NCBI GenBank assembly: GCA_938017825.1
Contig: CALIJE010000042.1
Location: 1-64,000, forward strand
Reading direction: 5' to 3'
Length of the DNA: 64,000 nucleotides
Source of the DNA: an uncultured Flavobacteriaceae bacterium
GTDB taxonomy: Bacteria; Bacteroidota; Bacteroidia; Flavobacteriales; Flavobacteriaceae
Shown here: positions 34,321 to 42,715 of the stretch, piece after piece
Layout: each line of letters starts with the position of its first letter
Numbering within the stretch: position 1 is the stretch's first letter
Position numbers and translations under genes: made by a program
The notes under the pieces: model-generated
Told to the model about the DNA's origin: nothing
Database searches by the model: none
The model's input: only the letters and a program-made list of their open reading frames with translations

Positions 34321-35640
34321 ATGCAGATACATAAATGCCTTCTTGCCTTCCTTTCACTACTTTTATTTTGCTGTACCACCGATGAGAATTCCGGCGAAAA
34401 TGGTTCTATGGAAGATTCCGATGCCAATTCGCCAAATATACTATTGATCATCGCGGATGATATGGGTTTAGATGCTAGTCCGGGCTATTCCGTTGGAACT
34501 ACAAAACCCAATATGCCGAATCTACAGGATTTGATTGTCAAGGGAATCACGTTCAACAATCTTTGGTCATATCCGACCTGTACACCTACGAGGGCGAGCA
34601 TCTTGACAGGTAAATATGGGTTTCGAACAAATGTCATGAAGGTCGATGACGTATTGTCGACCAATGAAACATCGATTCAACGATTTATCGACGATAATAC
34701 CAATGAGGCATACAACCATGCTGTCATTGGTAAATGGCACCTGTCAAGAGATGTGAATCATCCTATGGATATGGGTGTAGCTCATTTTTCTGGCTTCACT
34801 GGTGGGGGTTTGGCAGACTATATGGACTGGAATCTCGTCGCCAATGATGGTACCACGAGCATTGACGAATATAGTACTACAAAATTCACCGATTTGGCGA
34901 TTGATTGGGTCGATGCACAAAGCAAACCATGGTTCTTATGGTTGGCCTATAACGCACCACATACACCATTTCATCTGCCACCCTCGGACCTCCATTCACA
35001 GGGCGATTTACCAGCTGATGAGGCTAGCATAAATGCAAATCCATTACCGTATTATATGGCTGCTTTAGAGGCGATCGATTCTGAAATGGGCAGACTCTTC
35101 GATAGTATGAGCGATGAGGAACTGAGCAATACAATAATCATTTTTGTAGGCGATAATGGTACGCCTGGGCAGGTAGCCCAAGAATACAATAACCGTAGGG
35201 TAAAAGGAAAGGTTTATCAAGGCGGGGTTAACGTACCCATGGTTATCGCTGGTGCACAAGTAGGTCGCCAAAGTGAATCGGAGGATGCATTGATAAACAC
35301 GACCGATTTGTTCGCGACAATTGCAGAATTGTCAGGTACCGGCACAACTATGATAAATGATAGCAAGAGTTTTAAAGCTTTACTGACTGATGCTGATGCG
35401 GCAAGCCGGGAATTCGCTTACACCGAAGTAGGTGATGATAATGGTGCTTCCGACTATACCATTCGTAACGCTACGCACAAGTACATTCGATTTGCTGACG
35501 GTTCTGAAGCCCTATATGATTTAAGCGCCAATCCTTTGGAGCAACCTAATTTACTCAATGCGAACCAACTACCGTTAAGCGAGAGCAATAGCCTTGAAAT
35601 GCAAAAATTAATTGATGAACTGAATGTCATCAGAAACTAA
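34321..35640 (+). CDS. Sulfatase lipoprotein (type I, formylglycine-dependent)
   Basis: A 439-residue lipoprotein: signal peptide with lipobox LFCC, then an acidic, Ser/Asp-rich stretch of the kind that marks surface-exported lipoproteins in this phylum. The alkaline-phosphatase-like sulfatase fold is clear: Asp46 and Asp47 in IIADDMGLD, the formylglycine site CTPTR at 87-91 (Cys87 is the residue converted to formylglycine; a C-x-P-T-R form is common in Bacteroidota), the metal and substrate block GKWHLSRD, and FVGDNGTPGQ. It cleaves sulfate esters; the natural substrate is not readable. It is the first gene of the five-gene lipoprotein operon. No sulfatase-maturation gene is seen in the window. 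Confidence 0.93.
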   Translation: MQIHKCLLAFLSLLLFCCTTDENSGENGSMEDSDANSPNILLIIADDMGLDASPGYSVGTTKPNMPNLQDLIVKGITFNNLWSYPTCTPTRASILTGKYGFRTNVMKVDDVLSTNETSIQRFIDDNTNEAYNHAVIGKWHLSRDVNHPMDMGVAHFSGFTGGGLADYMDWNLVANDGTTSIDEYSTTKFTDLAIDWVDAQSKPWFLWLAYNAPHTPFHLPPSDLHSQGDLPADEASINANPLPYYMAALEAIDSEMGRLFDSMSDEELSNTIIIFVGDNGTPGQVAQEYNNRRVKGKVYQGGVNVPMVIAGAQVGRQSESEDALINTTDLFATIAELSGTGTTMINDSKSFKALLTDADAASREFAYTEVGDDNGASDYTIRNATHKYIRFADGSEALYDLSANPLEQPNLLNANQLPLSESNSLEMQKLIDELNVIRN

Positions 35641-35670
35641 TAATTATTCAAATTCATAACTAATACATAT

Positions 35671-36474
35671 ATGAAACATTTAAAGTCGCTTTTACCATTT
35701 GTTCTTAGCATGCTAGTCATGGCTTTTCTAAATTTTTCATGTTCAACAGATAGCAACGACAATCCTGTGGTTGATAATGATAGCATGGATGATGAGGATG
35801 ATGATCCTACTGTTGATACTTTCGATATTACGGGAATTTTAGAGCTTTTTGAAGGTACAGGTTTGTCCTATGAAGTAAGTGGGGAAAATGTAGTTTTCAC
35901 TACTACGACCTTACCGAATCACAAAAGCCCGTATTGGGATGTGACAAACGAACTATACGAAGCTTATAATGGTGATAACCCTTCTTTTAATCTAAATCCG
36001 AACCGCATTTCGGAACAGAATATTGTTTTTACCATTCCCCTTAATCCAAGTGCCGCAACCAACAATCAAGCTACAGGGCTTGGCCCAATTGGAATTTCTA
36101 GAAATGGAGTAGTGTTTTTCAATCAGTACGCCGGCCCTAATAACCAGCCACTGACCAACGAAATCAATTCCTTTGACCAGTATTTGGGGCATCCGCAAAA
36201 CGCAGGGACCTATCATTACCATATTGAGCCTATTTTTTTGACCGGTGAATTTGGCGCTGATGCTTTTTTAGGACTACTTTCTGACGGCTTTCCGGTATAT
36301 GGTCCAATGGAGAATGGAATGGCCATTACTAATGCCGATTTAGATGATTTTCACGGACATATCAGCGCTACAGCTGAATTTCCGGATGGCATTTATCATT
36401 ACCATATTACAGATACCGACCCTTACCTAAATGGGAACGGCTATTACGGTACCCCAGGAAACGTTAGTAACTAA
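35671..36474 (+). CDS. YHYH-domain lipoprotein
   Basis: A 267-residue lipoprotein (lipobox FSC, Cys24) with a strongly acidic linker of about 25 residues (Asp/Glu in DNDSMDDEDDDPTVD), again suggesting outer-surface display. The YHYH family name motif occurs twice: 181-184 in GTYHYHIEP and 242-245 in GIYHYHITD. Other His and Asp residues cluster nearby (GHPQN and DDFHGHIS), so a metal site is plausible. The molecular role of YHYH proteins is not known to me. It is gene 2 of the operon, 30 bases after the sulfatase and 2 bases before the MORN-type gene. Confidence 0.8.
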   Translation: MKHLKSLLPFVLSMLVMAFLNFSCSTDSNDNPVVDNDSMDDEDDDPTVDTFDITGILELFEGTGLSYEVSGENVVFTTTTLPNHKSPYWDVTNELYEAYNGDNPSFNLNPNRISEQNIVFTIPLNPSAATNNQATGLGPIGISRNGVVFFNQYAGPNNQPLTNEINSFDQYLGHPQNAGTYHYHIEPIFLTGEFGADAFLGLLSDGFPVYGPMENGMAITNADLDDFHGHISATAEFPDGIYHYHITDTDPYLNGNGYYGTPGNVSN

Positions 36475-36476
36475 GC

Positions 36477-37037
36477 ATGTACCGATTACTAGTACTTCTT
36501 TTTTCTTTCCTTTTTTTTGCTTCATGCCAAAACAAAGAGCTTGTAGTCGATGAGAAAAATACTAGTTTGGAATTGGTAAACGGAGTGCTTCATTACCAAA
36601 GCAATCCGTTTAACGGGCTGCTTGTTTCATATTTTGAGGCTGCCTCCATAAAGAAGAAATTGCAGTATAAGGATGGTCGAAAAGATGGCCTAGAAGAGCA
36701 ATGGTATGAGAATGGTCAGCTTTCACAAAGGCGGTTGTATTCCAACGGAATAAAAATTGGAAAACATTTAGGATGGTGGGAAAACGGTACGAAAAAGTTT
36801 GAGTACCACTTCAATGAAAAAGGAGCATACGAGGGGAGTAGAAAAGAATGGTACCAGAACGGACAATTGCTTCGTGATTTTAATTATGCAGAGGGAAAAG
36901 AAATAGGCAACCAAAGAATGTGGGCAGAAAATGGCAAAATAAGGGCAAATTATGAAGTAAAAAATGGCGAACGATTTGGTTTAATAGGTCTTAAGAAGTG
37001 TTTTACCGTAAATACCAACTCCAATGTCTTACAGTAG
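36477..37037 (+). CDS. MORN-like repeat lipoprotein (YwqK-type)
   Basis: A 186-residue lipoprotein (lipobox FASC) built of MORN-variant repeats: DGRKDGLEEQWYENGQLSQ, SNGIKIGKHLGWWENG, EKGAYEGSRKEWYQNGQL and EGKEIGNQRMWAENGK. These repeats are named for a YwqK antitoxin annotation, but no toxin gene adjoins, so an antitoxin role is not supported. MORN repeats usually mediate binding to other proteins or to membranes. It starts 2 bases after the YHYH gene and overlaps the SCO gene by 14 bases, so translation of the three is probably coupled. Confidence 0.75.
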   Translation: MYRLLVLLFSFLFFASCQNKELVVDEKNTSLELVNGVLHYQSNPFNGLLVSYFEAASIKKKLQYKDGRKDGLEEQWYENGQLSQRRLYSNGIKIGKHLGWWENGTKKFEYHFNEKGAYEGSRKEWYQNGQLLRDFNYAEGKEIGNQRMWAENGKIRANYEVKNGERFGLIGLKKCFTVNTNSNVLQ

Positions 37038-37686
37038 ATTTCTTTGCTTTCTAATACTTATCATTGGATATTGCTCTTGTTCCGAAAAAGAGGACTCCAA
37101 AGAAAAACGCATAGCTGTACAAGAAACTGTAATTTCAAAATTACCCTATTTCAATTCTGCCATTTTTACGCCTGAATGGGAAAAGGGAAACCACAAAATC
37201 CCAGACTTTTCATTTACGAATCAGATAGGGCAGCAGGTGAACAATGAAACCTTTGCGGGAAAAATATATGTAACTGATTTCTTTTTTACGATTTGCCCTG
37301 GTATATGCCCACAACTCACAAAGAATATGGGCTTGTTACAAAGAGAATATCAAAATGATTCAGACATCATGTTCTTGTCTCATTCGGTAATGCCATGGAA
37401 CGATACCGTAGAGAAATTGGCAGATTATGCCAAAGAGAATGATGTACGTTTGCCAATGTGGAATCTAGTTACAGGTTCGAAAGATGCTATTTACGACATC
37501 GCAAGAAATGGTTACTTCGCCGATGAAGATTTTGTAAAAACAAAAGATGAAGCGAGTTTCATTCACACTGAGAATTTTATTTTGGTTGATAAAGAGGGCT
37601 ATATTCGGGGTGTTTACAATGGTACTCTTGCGTTAGAAGTTAAAAGACTAATGCGGCATATCGAAATTCTAAAATCTGAGATCTGA
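37024..37686 (+). CDS. SCO1/SenC family copper/thiol protein, lipoprotein
   Basis: A 220-residue lipoprotein (lipobox YCSC, with C at 17 or 19) with a thioredoxin-like fold of the SCO family. The CxxxC copper site is present as CPGICPQL (Cys91, Cys95), and the conserved distal His is His181 in FIHTENFILVD, completing the Cys2His site. SCO proteins deliver copper to cytochrome oxidase or handle thiols in the envelope. No oxidase gene is nearby. It is gene 4 of the lipoprotein operon with a sulfatase; the link to that enzyme is the interesting part, since formylglycine-generating enzyme is copper-dependent in known aerobes. Confidence 0.9.
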   Translation: MSYSRFLCFLILIIGYCSCSEKEDSKEKRIAVQETVISKLPYFNSAIFTPEWEKGNHKIPDFSFTNQIGQQVNNETFAGKIYVTDFFFTICPGICPQLTKNMGLLQREYQNDSDIMFLSHSVMPWNDTVEKLADYAKENDVRLPMWNLVTGSKDAIYDIARNGYFADEDFVKTKDEASFIHTENFILVDKEGYIRGVYNGTLALEVKRLMRHIEILKSEI

Positions 37687-37706
37687 ATTTTGTACTACTT
37701 TTGAGC

Positions 37707-38735
37707 ATGCGTAAATTTTATTTGTTAATTGCTCCGCTCTTGCTCTCTTCATGTATACAAACGCCTAAAAAATTGCCATTTACATCGGTAACCGTCGAAC
37801 CGATATATCACGATTCCATAAGTATTCGTGCCATTGATATTGTGGGCAACACCCTGAGGTACGCAGGCACTGGGGGTACCTTCGGCAATATTGATCTGCA
37901 CTCTGGAAAAATAATGGAGGGAGTAGAAAAGTATCATACAAGTATCCCTGAATTCCGCGCTATTGCCCATACCAACAATGATTTTTTTATGCTTTCGATA
38001 GAAAATCCGGCCCTGCTATACAAGACAGGGGATGGAGGAAAAATGGACCTGGTATATATGGAAGAAGGTGAGGGGGTCTTTTATGATGCTATGACCTTTT
38101 GGAACGATGCTGAAGGAATAGCAGTCGGGGATAGTGTTGAAGGTTGCCTTTCCATTATAATAACTCGAGATGGTGGAACCACCTGGGTAAAAATACCTTG
38201 CGATAAATTACCTGAAGGCATTGTCGGTGAAGGCGCTTTTGCCGCAAGCAATACCAACATTGTTACAAAAGGTGATAAAACTTGGATAGCAACCACCAAA
38301 AGGATATGGTATTCACCTGATAAGGGGCTTAGTTGGCAAGCATCATATGATCACCGAATTGATACCGTAGACCCCACGGCCGGTGTCTATACGCTTGATT
38401 TTTATGATGAAGACGTAGGTATCGCCTTTGGAGGGGACTATACCGACCCGAAAGATGCCCGAAATAACAAATCAATCACGAAAGATGGTGGTAAAACTTG
38501 GAAGATACTTGCCAATGGCAATCCACCTGGGTATCGAAGTTGCGTTCAATTTGTGCCAAACAGCGATGGTCTTGGTATTGTGGCTTTAGGTTTTGAGGGT
38601 ATTGATTACTCCGAGGATATGGGAGCGTCTTGGAAACATTTATCGGATGAATCATTTTATACAATTCGTTTTCTAAATGACTCCATAGCCTATGCTGCTG
38701 GGAAGAATAGAATTGCAAAACTTACATTTCGCTAA
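37707..38735 (+). CDS. BNR/Asp-box repeat lipoprotein (Ycf48-like fold)
   Basis: A 342-residue lipoprotein (lipobox SSC) with repeats of BNR/Asp-box type: SIIITRDGGTTWVKI, WYSPDKGLSWQASY, SITKDGGKTWKIL and YSEDMGASWKHLSD. The Asp-box S/T-x-D-x-G-x-x-W core is clear in at least four copies, giving a beta-propeller of the Ycf48 or sialidase-like type. No catalytic residues are assignable. I use the ATG at 37707 instead of the TTG at 37701. It is the last gene of the operon and is followed by a terminator. Confidence 0.8.
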   Translation: MRKFYLLIAPLLLSSCIQTPKKLPFTSVTVEPIYHDSISIRAIDIVGNTLRYAGTGGTFGNIDLHSGKIMEGVEKYHTSIPEFRAIAHTNNDFFMLSIENPALLYKTGDGGKMDLVYMEEGEGVFYDAMTFWNDAEGIAVGDSVEGCLSIIITRDGGTTWVKIPCDKLPEGIVGEGAFAASNTNIVTKGDKTWIATTKRIWYSPDKGLSWQASYDHRIDTVDPTAGVYTLDFYDEDVGIAFGGDYTDPKDARNNKSITKDGGKTWKILANGNPPGYRSCVQFVPNSDGLGIVALGFEGIDYSEDMGASWKHLSDESFYTIRFLNDSIAYAAGKNRIAKLTFR

Positions 38736-38737
38736 AA

Positions 38738-38765
38738 AAAAGGGAAGCGTATAAGCTTCCCTTTT
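38738..38765. terminator. Bidirectional intrinsic terminator
   Basis: A perfect 11-bp hairpin (AAAAGGGAAGC / GCTTCCCTTTT, six-base loop) between the convergent lipoprotein operon and the small secreted protein gene. Confidence 0.85.
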
Positions 38766-38779
38766 AATATGTTTTTGCG

Positions 38780-39133
38780 TTACACGTTCACCACGACATA
38801 GCCGCGACCTTGTTTCTTGTACCATACTCCTTTGTACTTGTACAATTTTCTACCGTTTTTTAGTTTAACCACTTTTCTTCCTCGAGGTAAACTTCTAAGC
38901 TGTATGCCTACGGGGGCAGCGCATACCACGAAGCGTTTTCCTTGTGGCTTATACCAAACGCCATCTGCAAAACGGAAGTTAACCTTATTGTGAACCACTA
39001 TTTTAGGTTTATGAACCTTGGTCACAATGGTTCCATGCTTAGGATAAACCTTTACTACTTTTCGTTGGGCCGTAGCAAAAGATATGCTACCAAGAACTAG
39101 CAACGAGACTAAAACAATTTTCAAGTTTTTCAT
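38780..39133 (-). CDS. Small secreted basic protein (DUF6515-like)
   Basis: A 117-residue protein with a cleavable signal peptide (cleavage near ATA-QRKV). The mature part is rich in Lys and Val and has repeated YxxxGVWY-like segments: ADGVWYKPQGKRFVV and KYKGVWYKKQGRGYVVVNV. This repeat style resembles the DUF6515 family of Bacteroidota. The mature protein would be very basic, and its location is periplasmic or outer. Function unknown. It lies alone between two terminators. Confidence 0.6.
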   Translation of the reverse strand: MKNLKIVLVSLLVLGSISFATAQRKVVKVYPKHGTIVTKVHKPKIVVHNKVNFRFADGVWYKPQGKRFVVCAAPVGIQLRSLPRGRKVVKLKNGRKLYKYKGVWYKKQGRGYVVVNV

Positions 39134-39192
39134 AGTTTAAAATTTAAGGGTTATACCTTTTTTGACTATGATATACCAGTTTGGTTTAATGA

Positions 39193-39217
39193 AAAAAGAG
39201 GCCAAATGGCCTCTTTT
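39193..39217 (-). terminator. Terminator of the ECF sigma operon
   Basis: An 11-bp hairpin (AAAAAGAGGCC / GGCCTCTTTTT, four-base loop) 22 bases after the stop of the last gene of the sigma operon. Confidence 0.8.
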
Positions 39218-39239
39218 TATGTAGTTTGTCGATAAGTGT

Positions 39240-39692
39240 TTAGCGTCTTCCGCCACCACGATTTTTACGATATTGCCGAATTAGTTTTCGTTTGAATTCC
39301 TCTTCCGCTTCTATCAACAGTAAGGTTTTTTTGGCCGAGAGTATACTGCTCACCTTTTGAATGAAACCTATTTTTTCATCATCCTTCATTTGTTCCAGCT
39401 CCAATTGTGCATTTAACAAATCGGCTGCCTCTTTTTCACTTAGTAGTGCTAGGTCAACTTTTTTGTTTCGACCTTGGCTGCGTTCTTTTTTACGCAGTTC
39501 CTCAATCTTATTTTCATGGCTATTGTACACAGGCCAAAAAGCTTCGGCTTCTTTGCTGGTCAAATCTAGCTTCTCAGTAATATAGGCAATCTTTAGCGAC
39601 TTTATTTTTTCACGGTCTTGCTTACGCTGCCCGTGCATAAAGGTGCAAGACACCAGGGCAATCACTAAAAGGATGTGTTTTAGGTTATTCAT
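39240..39692 (-). CDS. Helical secreted protein of ECF sigma operon (Spy-like)
   Basis: A 150-residue protein with a signal peptide (cleavage near MHG-QRKQ). The mature part is almost all helix, with KLDLTSKEAEAFWPVY, ELRKKERS and IEAEEEFKRKL segments. This pattern is common as the third gene of flavobacterial ECF sigma operons, annotated as a sensor of ECF-type sigma factor, and resembles Spy/CpxP-type periplasmic proteins. It overlaps the preceding gene by 8 bases. It likely senses or buffers envelope stress; this is inferred from placement. Confidence 0.7.
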   Translation of the reverse strand: MNNLKHILLVIALVSCTFMHGQRKQDREKIKSLKIAYITEKLDLTSKEAEAFWPVYNSHENKIEELRKKERSQGRNKKVDLALLSEKEAADLLNAQLELEQMKDDEKIGFIQKVSSILSAKKTLLLIEAEEEFKRKLIRQYRKNRGGGRR

Positions 39693-40188
39693 AATCTTCT
39701 AGATTTAGTTCATTCAAATCATCTATATTTTCATCAAGGTAATCAATGAGATTCCCTTCGTCCAAGTCGGTTTCCAAGATGTCGCTCACTTCCAAATCTT
39801 GAATCGCCAATACCTCCGCAATCTCATAGGAACTTAACCCATATTCATTCGTATCAAAATAAGTTTCAAGATCCGCATCCGCCAATTCATCAAAAGTGAA
39901 CTCCGTAGTGGTATTCCAATTTAGACCAAAGACGAGAAGCACCACTGCGGCTATTGATGCAGCTGCATAATAGTACTTGCGATATGGGTGCAACTGCACC
40001 ACTTTGGGTTCTAATTTTTTCTGGATGTTTTGGTGAAAGCTTTCAAAATACCCCTCAGGAACGGCAAAACCATCTTCTTCGGGCAAATTTGACGTTTCTA
40101 CGTTCAATTTGTCCATAAGCCCATCAGTAAAGTTCTCAAAGTAACCTTCTGGGGTTTTAAAGGGATTATTTTTATTTGACTCGTTCAT
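39685..40188 (-). CDS. Putative anti-sigma factor, single-pass membrane protein
   Basis: A 167-residue protein with a cytosolic N-terminus of about 70 residues containing two FKTPEGYF / FAVPEGYF-type repeats, one membrane segment at about 74-91 (YYYAAASIAAVVLLVFGL), and a very acidic C-terminal tail. This arrangement, next to an ECF sigma gene, fits an anti-sigma factor, though no zinc-binding anti-sigma domain is visible. It starts 33 bases after the sigma gene and overlaps the following gene by 8 bases. Confidence 0.65.
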   Translation of the reverse strand: MNESNKNNPFKTPEGYFENFTDGLMDKLNVETSNLPEEDGFAVPEGYFESFHQNIQKKLEPKVVQLHPYRKYYYAAASIAAVVLLVFGLNWNTTTEFTFDELADADLETYFDTNEYGLSSYEIAEVLAIQDLEVSDILETDLDEGNLIDYLDENIDDLNELNLEDYE

Positions 40189-40221
40189 TGTTTTTGTTTG
40201 ACTATCAGTAGCTTAAAAGGT

Positions 40222-40764
40222 TTAATCTTCTTTTAAAAAGGTCTCTATTTTTTTGGTGGCCAAATGATACGATGCCTTTAATCCACCGACAGATGTATCC
40301 AAAATTTTTGAAATTTCCTCGTATTTCAATTCCTGAAAATACTTCATTTGAAATACTAATTTCTGTTTTTCGGGGAGGGTAGCAATGGCTTTTTGCAATT
40401 GTAATTGTATTTCATCCCCTTCAAAATAAACATCCGCCTGTAAGTTCTCGATCATTTTATCTTGCAATTCACCATCGTTCAGCTTCATTTTTTTGGATCT
40501 ACTCCTGAGCAGTGAAAGTGCCTCGTTGGTCGCGATGCGATACATCCACGTGTATAATTTACTATCACTATTGAAACCTGCAATATTTCGGAATACTTTG
40601 ATAAAGGTATTCTGTAAAACATCATCTGCATCATCATGGTTCAATACGATTCTACGAATATGCCAATACAGTCTTTCTTTGTAGGTATCAACCAACACCT
40701 CAAAAGCCCGAGATTGGGTTTTTGAATCTTTCAAATCTGCTACTAAATCGGCTTCGGCTATCAA
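40222..40764 (-). CDS. ECF RNA polymerase sigma factor
   Basis: A 180-residue sigma-70 family ECF factor: region 2 with DADDVLQNTFIKVFRNI and YTWMYRIATNEALSLLR (about 42-87), and region 4 helix-turn-helix with LPEKQKLVFQMKYFQELKYEEISKILDTSVGGLKASYHLATKKI (given here only as landmarks in that stretch, about 131-174). The predicted start is a TTG at 40764; no in-frame ATG or GTG lies between it and the upstream stop. A -7-like TAACTTTA lies at 40796-40803. It heads a three-gene operon with an anti-sigma candidate and a Spy-like protein. Confidence 0.9.
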   Translation of the reverse strand: MIAEADLVADLKDSKTQSRAFEVLVDTYKERLYWHIRRIVLNHDDADDVLQNTFIKVFRNIAGFNSDSKLYTWMYRIATNEALSLLRSRSKKMKLNDGELQDKMIENLQADVYFEGDEIQLQLQKAIATLPEKQKLVFQMKYFQELKYEEISKILDTSVGGLKASYHLATKKIETFLKED

Positions 40765-40876
40765 TAGTTTCGTTTTAATCGCTTAAATAGGACGTTAAAG
40801 TTACAAAAAGGTTTAACTGATCCTTTCCATGTGAGCCAATAGTGCATTGCAAATTCTTGATATGGTGCTGGAGTTA

Positions 40877-42706
40877 TCAGCCTAAAGACTGCATTTGAAC
40901 CAGCTTCTTATACGTGCCGTTTTTGGCCAAAAGTACCTCATGCGAACCCTGTTCCACGATTTCACCTTTTTGGAGCACTACTATGGTATTGGCCGTTTGA
41001 ATTGTAGAGAGGCGGTGGGCGATAACGATAGAAGTGCGGTTACGCATCATCTTTTCGAGGGCATCCTGCACCAAACGCTCGCTTTCGGTATCCAAAGCGG
41101 AAGTCGCCTCATCCAAGATCATAATGGGAGGATTCTTTAATACTGCACGAGCGATAGACAAACGTTGTTTTTGACCACCACTTAGTTTACTGCCACCATC
41201 GCCGATATTGGTCTCGTACCCATCTGGCAGTTCTGAAATAAAATCGTGGGCATTTGCAATTTTTGCAGCTGCTATGATTTCTTCTTCAGTAGCATTTTCC
41301 TTGCCGAGACGAATATTCTTGCGAACGGTATCATTGAACAGGATTGAATCTTGTGTTACCAGCCCCATAAGGTTTCTCAGCGATTTTTTGGTCAAATCCC
41401 TTATGTCGGTTCCATCTAATTTAATGGCTCCATCATTTACATCGTAAAAGCGTGTTACCAAATTTGCTATGGTACTCTTGCCACTCCCTGATTGCCCGAC
41501 CAAGGCAACCGAATGTCCTTTAGGAACAATAAGGCTAAAGTTCTTCAAAACATAGTCGTCTTCATATTTAAATGAGATGTTCTCAAGTTCAATTCCCGTC
41601 TCAAAAGCAGTTTTAACAAGAGCGTTTTCGTGCTCTACAATTTGATTTTCGGTTTCCAAAACATCAAAAACACGTTCGGCCGAGGCATTCCCTTTTTTGA
41701 TATTGTAGTTAACGGTAGTAATCGATTTAATGGGATTGATAATGGTGTAAAACAGCCCTATATATCCCATAAATTCTTGAGGCGTCAAAGAACTTTGATT
41801 TCCTAAAACCAAACTTCCGCCATACCAAAGTACCGTAATGACCACAGCTACACCTAGAAATTCGCTAAAGGGCGAAGCAAGGCCTTTTCGTTGTAAAACC
41901 GAAGTCATTATTGATTTGAACCTTGAGGTCGATTCCTTGAATTTCTTGGAAAGCTTTGATTCGGCGTTAAAGCCCTTTATGATTTTAAGTCCGCCTAAGG
42001 TTTCCTCTATAAAGGATAGAAAAACGCCAGTTTCTTTTTGCGCCTCTAACGATTGTGCCTTCAGCTTTCTTCCAACGATAGAAATCAGGAATCCGGCTAT
42101 GGGCAAAAAGATAAAGACGAATAGGGTAAGTTTTGCACTAATGGCGAGCATCGAAATCAACACAATTAGAATAGTAATTGGTTCCCGTGCCAAAGCCTCT
42201 AAAGAATTGATGATAGACCCTTCAATCTCCTTGACATCGGAAGTCATGCGTGCCAATAAATCCCCCTTTTTTTGTTCCGTGAAATAGGAAAGTGGTAAGT
42301 TCAAGGTTTTGACATATAGTTGGTCTTGAATATCCTTGACCATCCCTGTTCTCAGGTACGTAAGCGCATACATCGCGGCATAGCGAAAGAAGTTCTTTAA
42401 AAAGAAGATTATGATACTGGCAATACATATGAATGCTAAAGCTGCCAAGGGCCCTTCATTATCAACACGCTGGGTTAAAAAGTAATTCAAAGACCCTTCG
42501 GCATATTCTTGCAGATTACCAACACCTTTGTATTCAGGGGCAACGGCAACCTTTTCTTGTGTACCGAACAAGATACCCAAAGTGGGAATGAAGATAATGA
42601 TCGACAGAACGTTGAAAATCGAATAAAGAACATTGAAAAAAATATTCAAATACCCGTATTTACTGTACGGTTTCGCAAAACGAAGAATTTTTTTAAAATA
42701 TTCCAT
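40877..42706 (-). CDS. MsbA-like ABC transporter, permease and ATPase
   Basis: A 609-residue type IV ABC exporter: an N-terminal six-helix domain (about 1-335) and a C-terminal nucleotide-binding domain. The Walker A is GQSGSGKST, the Q-loop GLVTQDSILFND, the signature LSGGQKQRLSIA, the Walker B with MILDEATSALD, and the switch His in VIAHRLS. The half-transporter probably dimerises and moves a lipid or lipid-linked sugar across the inner membrane. It is the last of a four-gene run with a phosphohexomutase (9-base gap), a GT2 glycosyltransferase and a DUF4199 protein, which hints at envelope work. Confidence 0.92.
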   Translation of the reverse strand: MEYFKKILRFAKPYSKYGYLNIFFNVLYSIFNVLSIIIFIPTLGILFGTQEKVAVAPEYKGVGNLQEYAEGSLNYFLTQRVDNEGPLAALAFICIASIIIFFLKNFFRYAAMYALTYLRTGMVKDIQDQLYVKTLNLPLSYFTEQKKGDLLARMTSDVKEIEGSIINSLEALAREPITILIVLISMLAISAKLTLFVFIFLPIAGFLISIVGRKLKAQSLEAQKETGVFLSFIEETLGGLKIIKGFNAESKLSKKFKESTSRFKSIMTSVLQRKGLASPFSEFLGVAVVITVLWYGGSLVLGNQSSLTPQEFMGYIGLFYTIINPIKSITTVNYNIKKGNASAERVFDVLETENQIVEHENALVKTAFETGIELENISFKYEDDYVLKNFSLIVPKGHSVALVGQSGSGKSTIANLVTRFYDVNDGAIKLDGTDIRDLTKKSLRNLMGLVTQDSILFNDTVRKNIRLGKENATEEEIIAAAKIANAHDFISELPDGYETNIGDGGSKLSGGQKQRLSIARAVLKNPPIMILDEATSALDTESERLVQDALEKMMRNRTSIVIAHRLSTIQTANTIVVLQKGEIVEQGSHEVLLAKNGTYKKLVQMQSLG

Positions 42707-42715
42707 TAAGACTAC

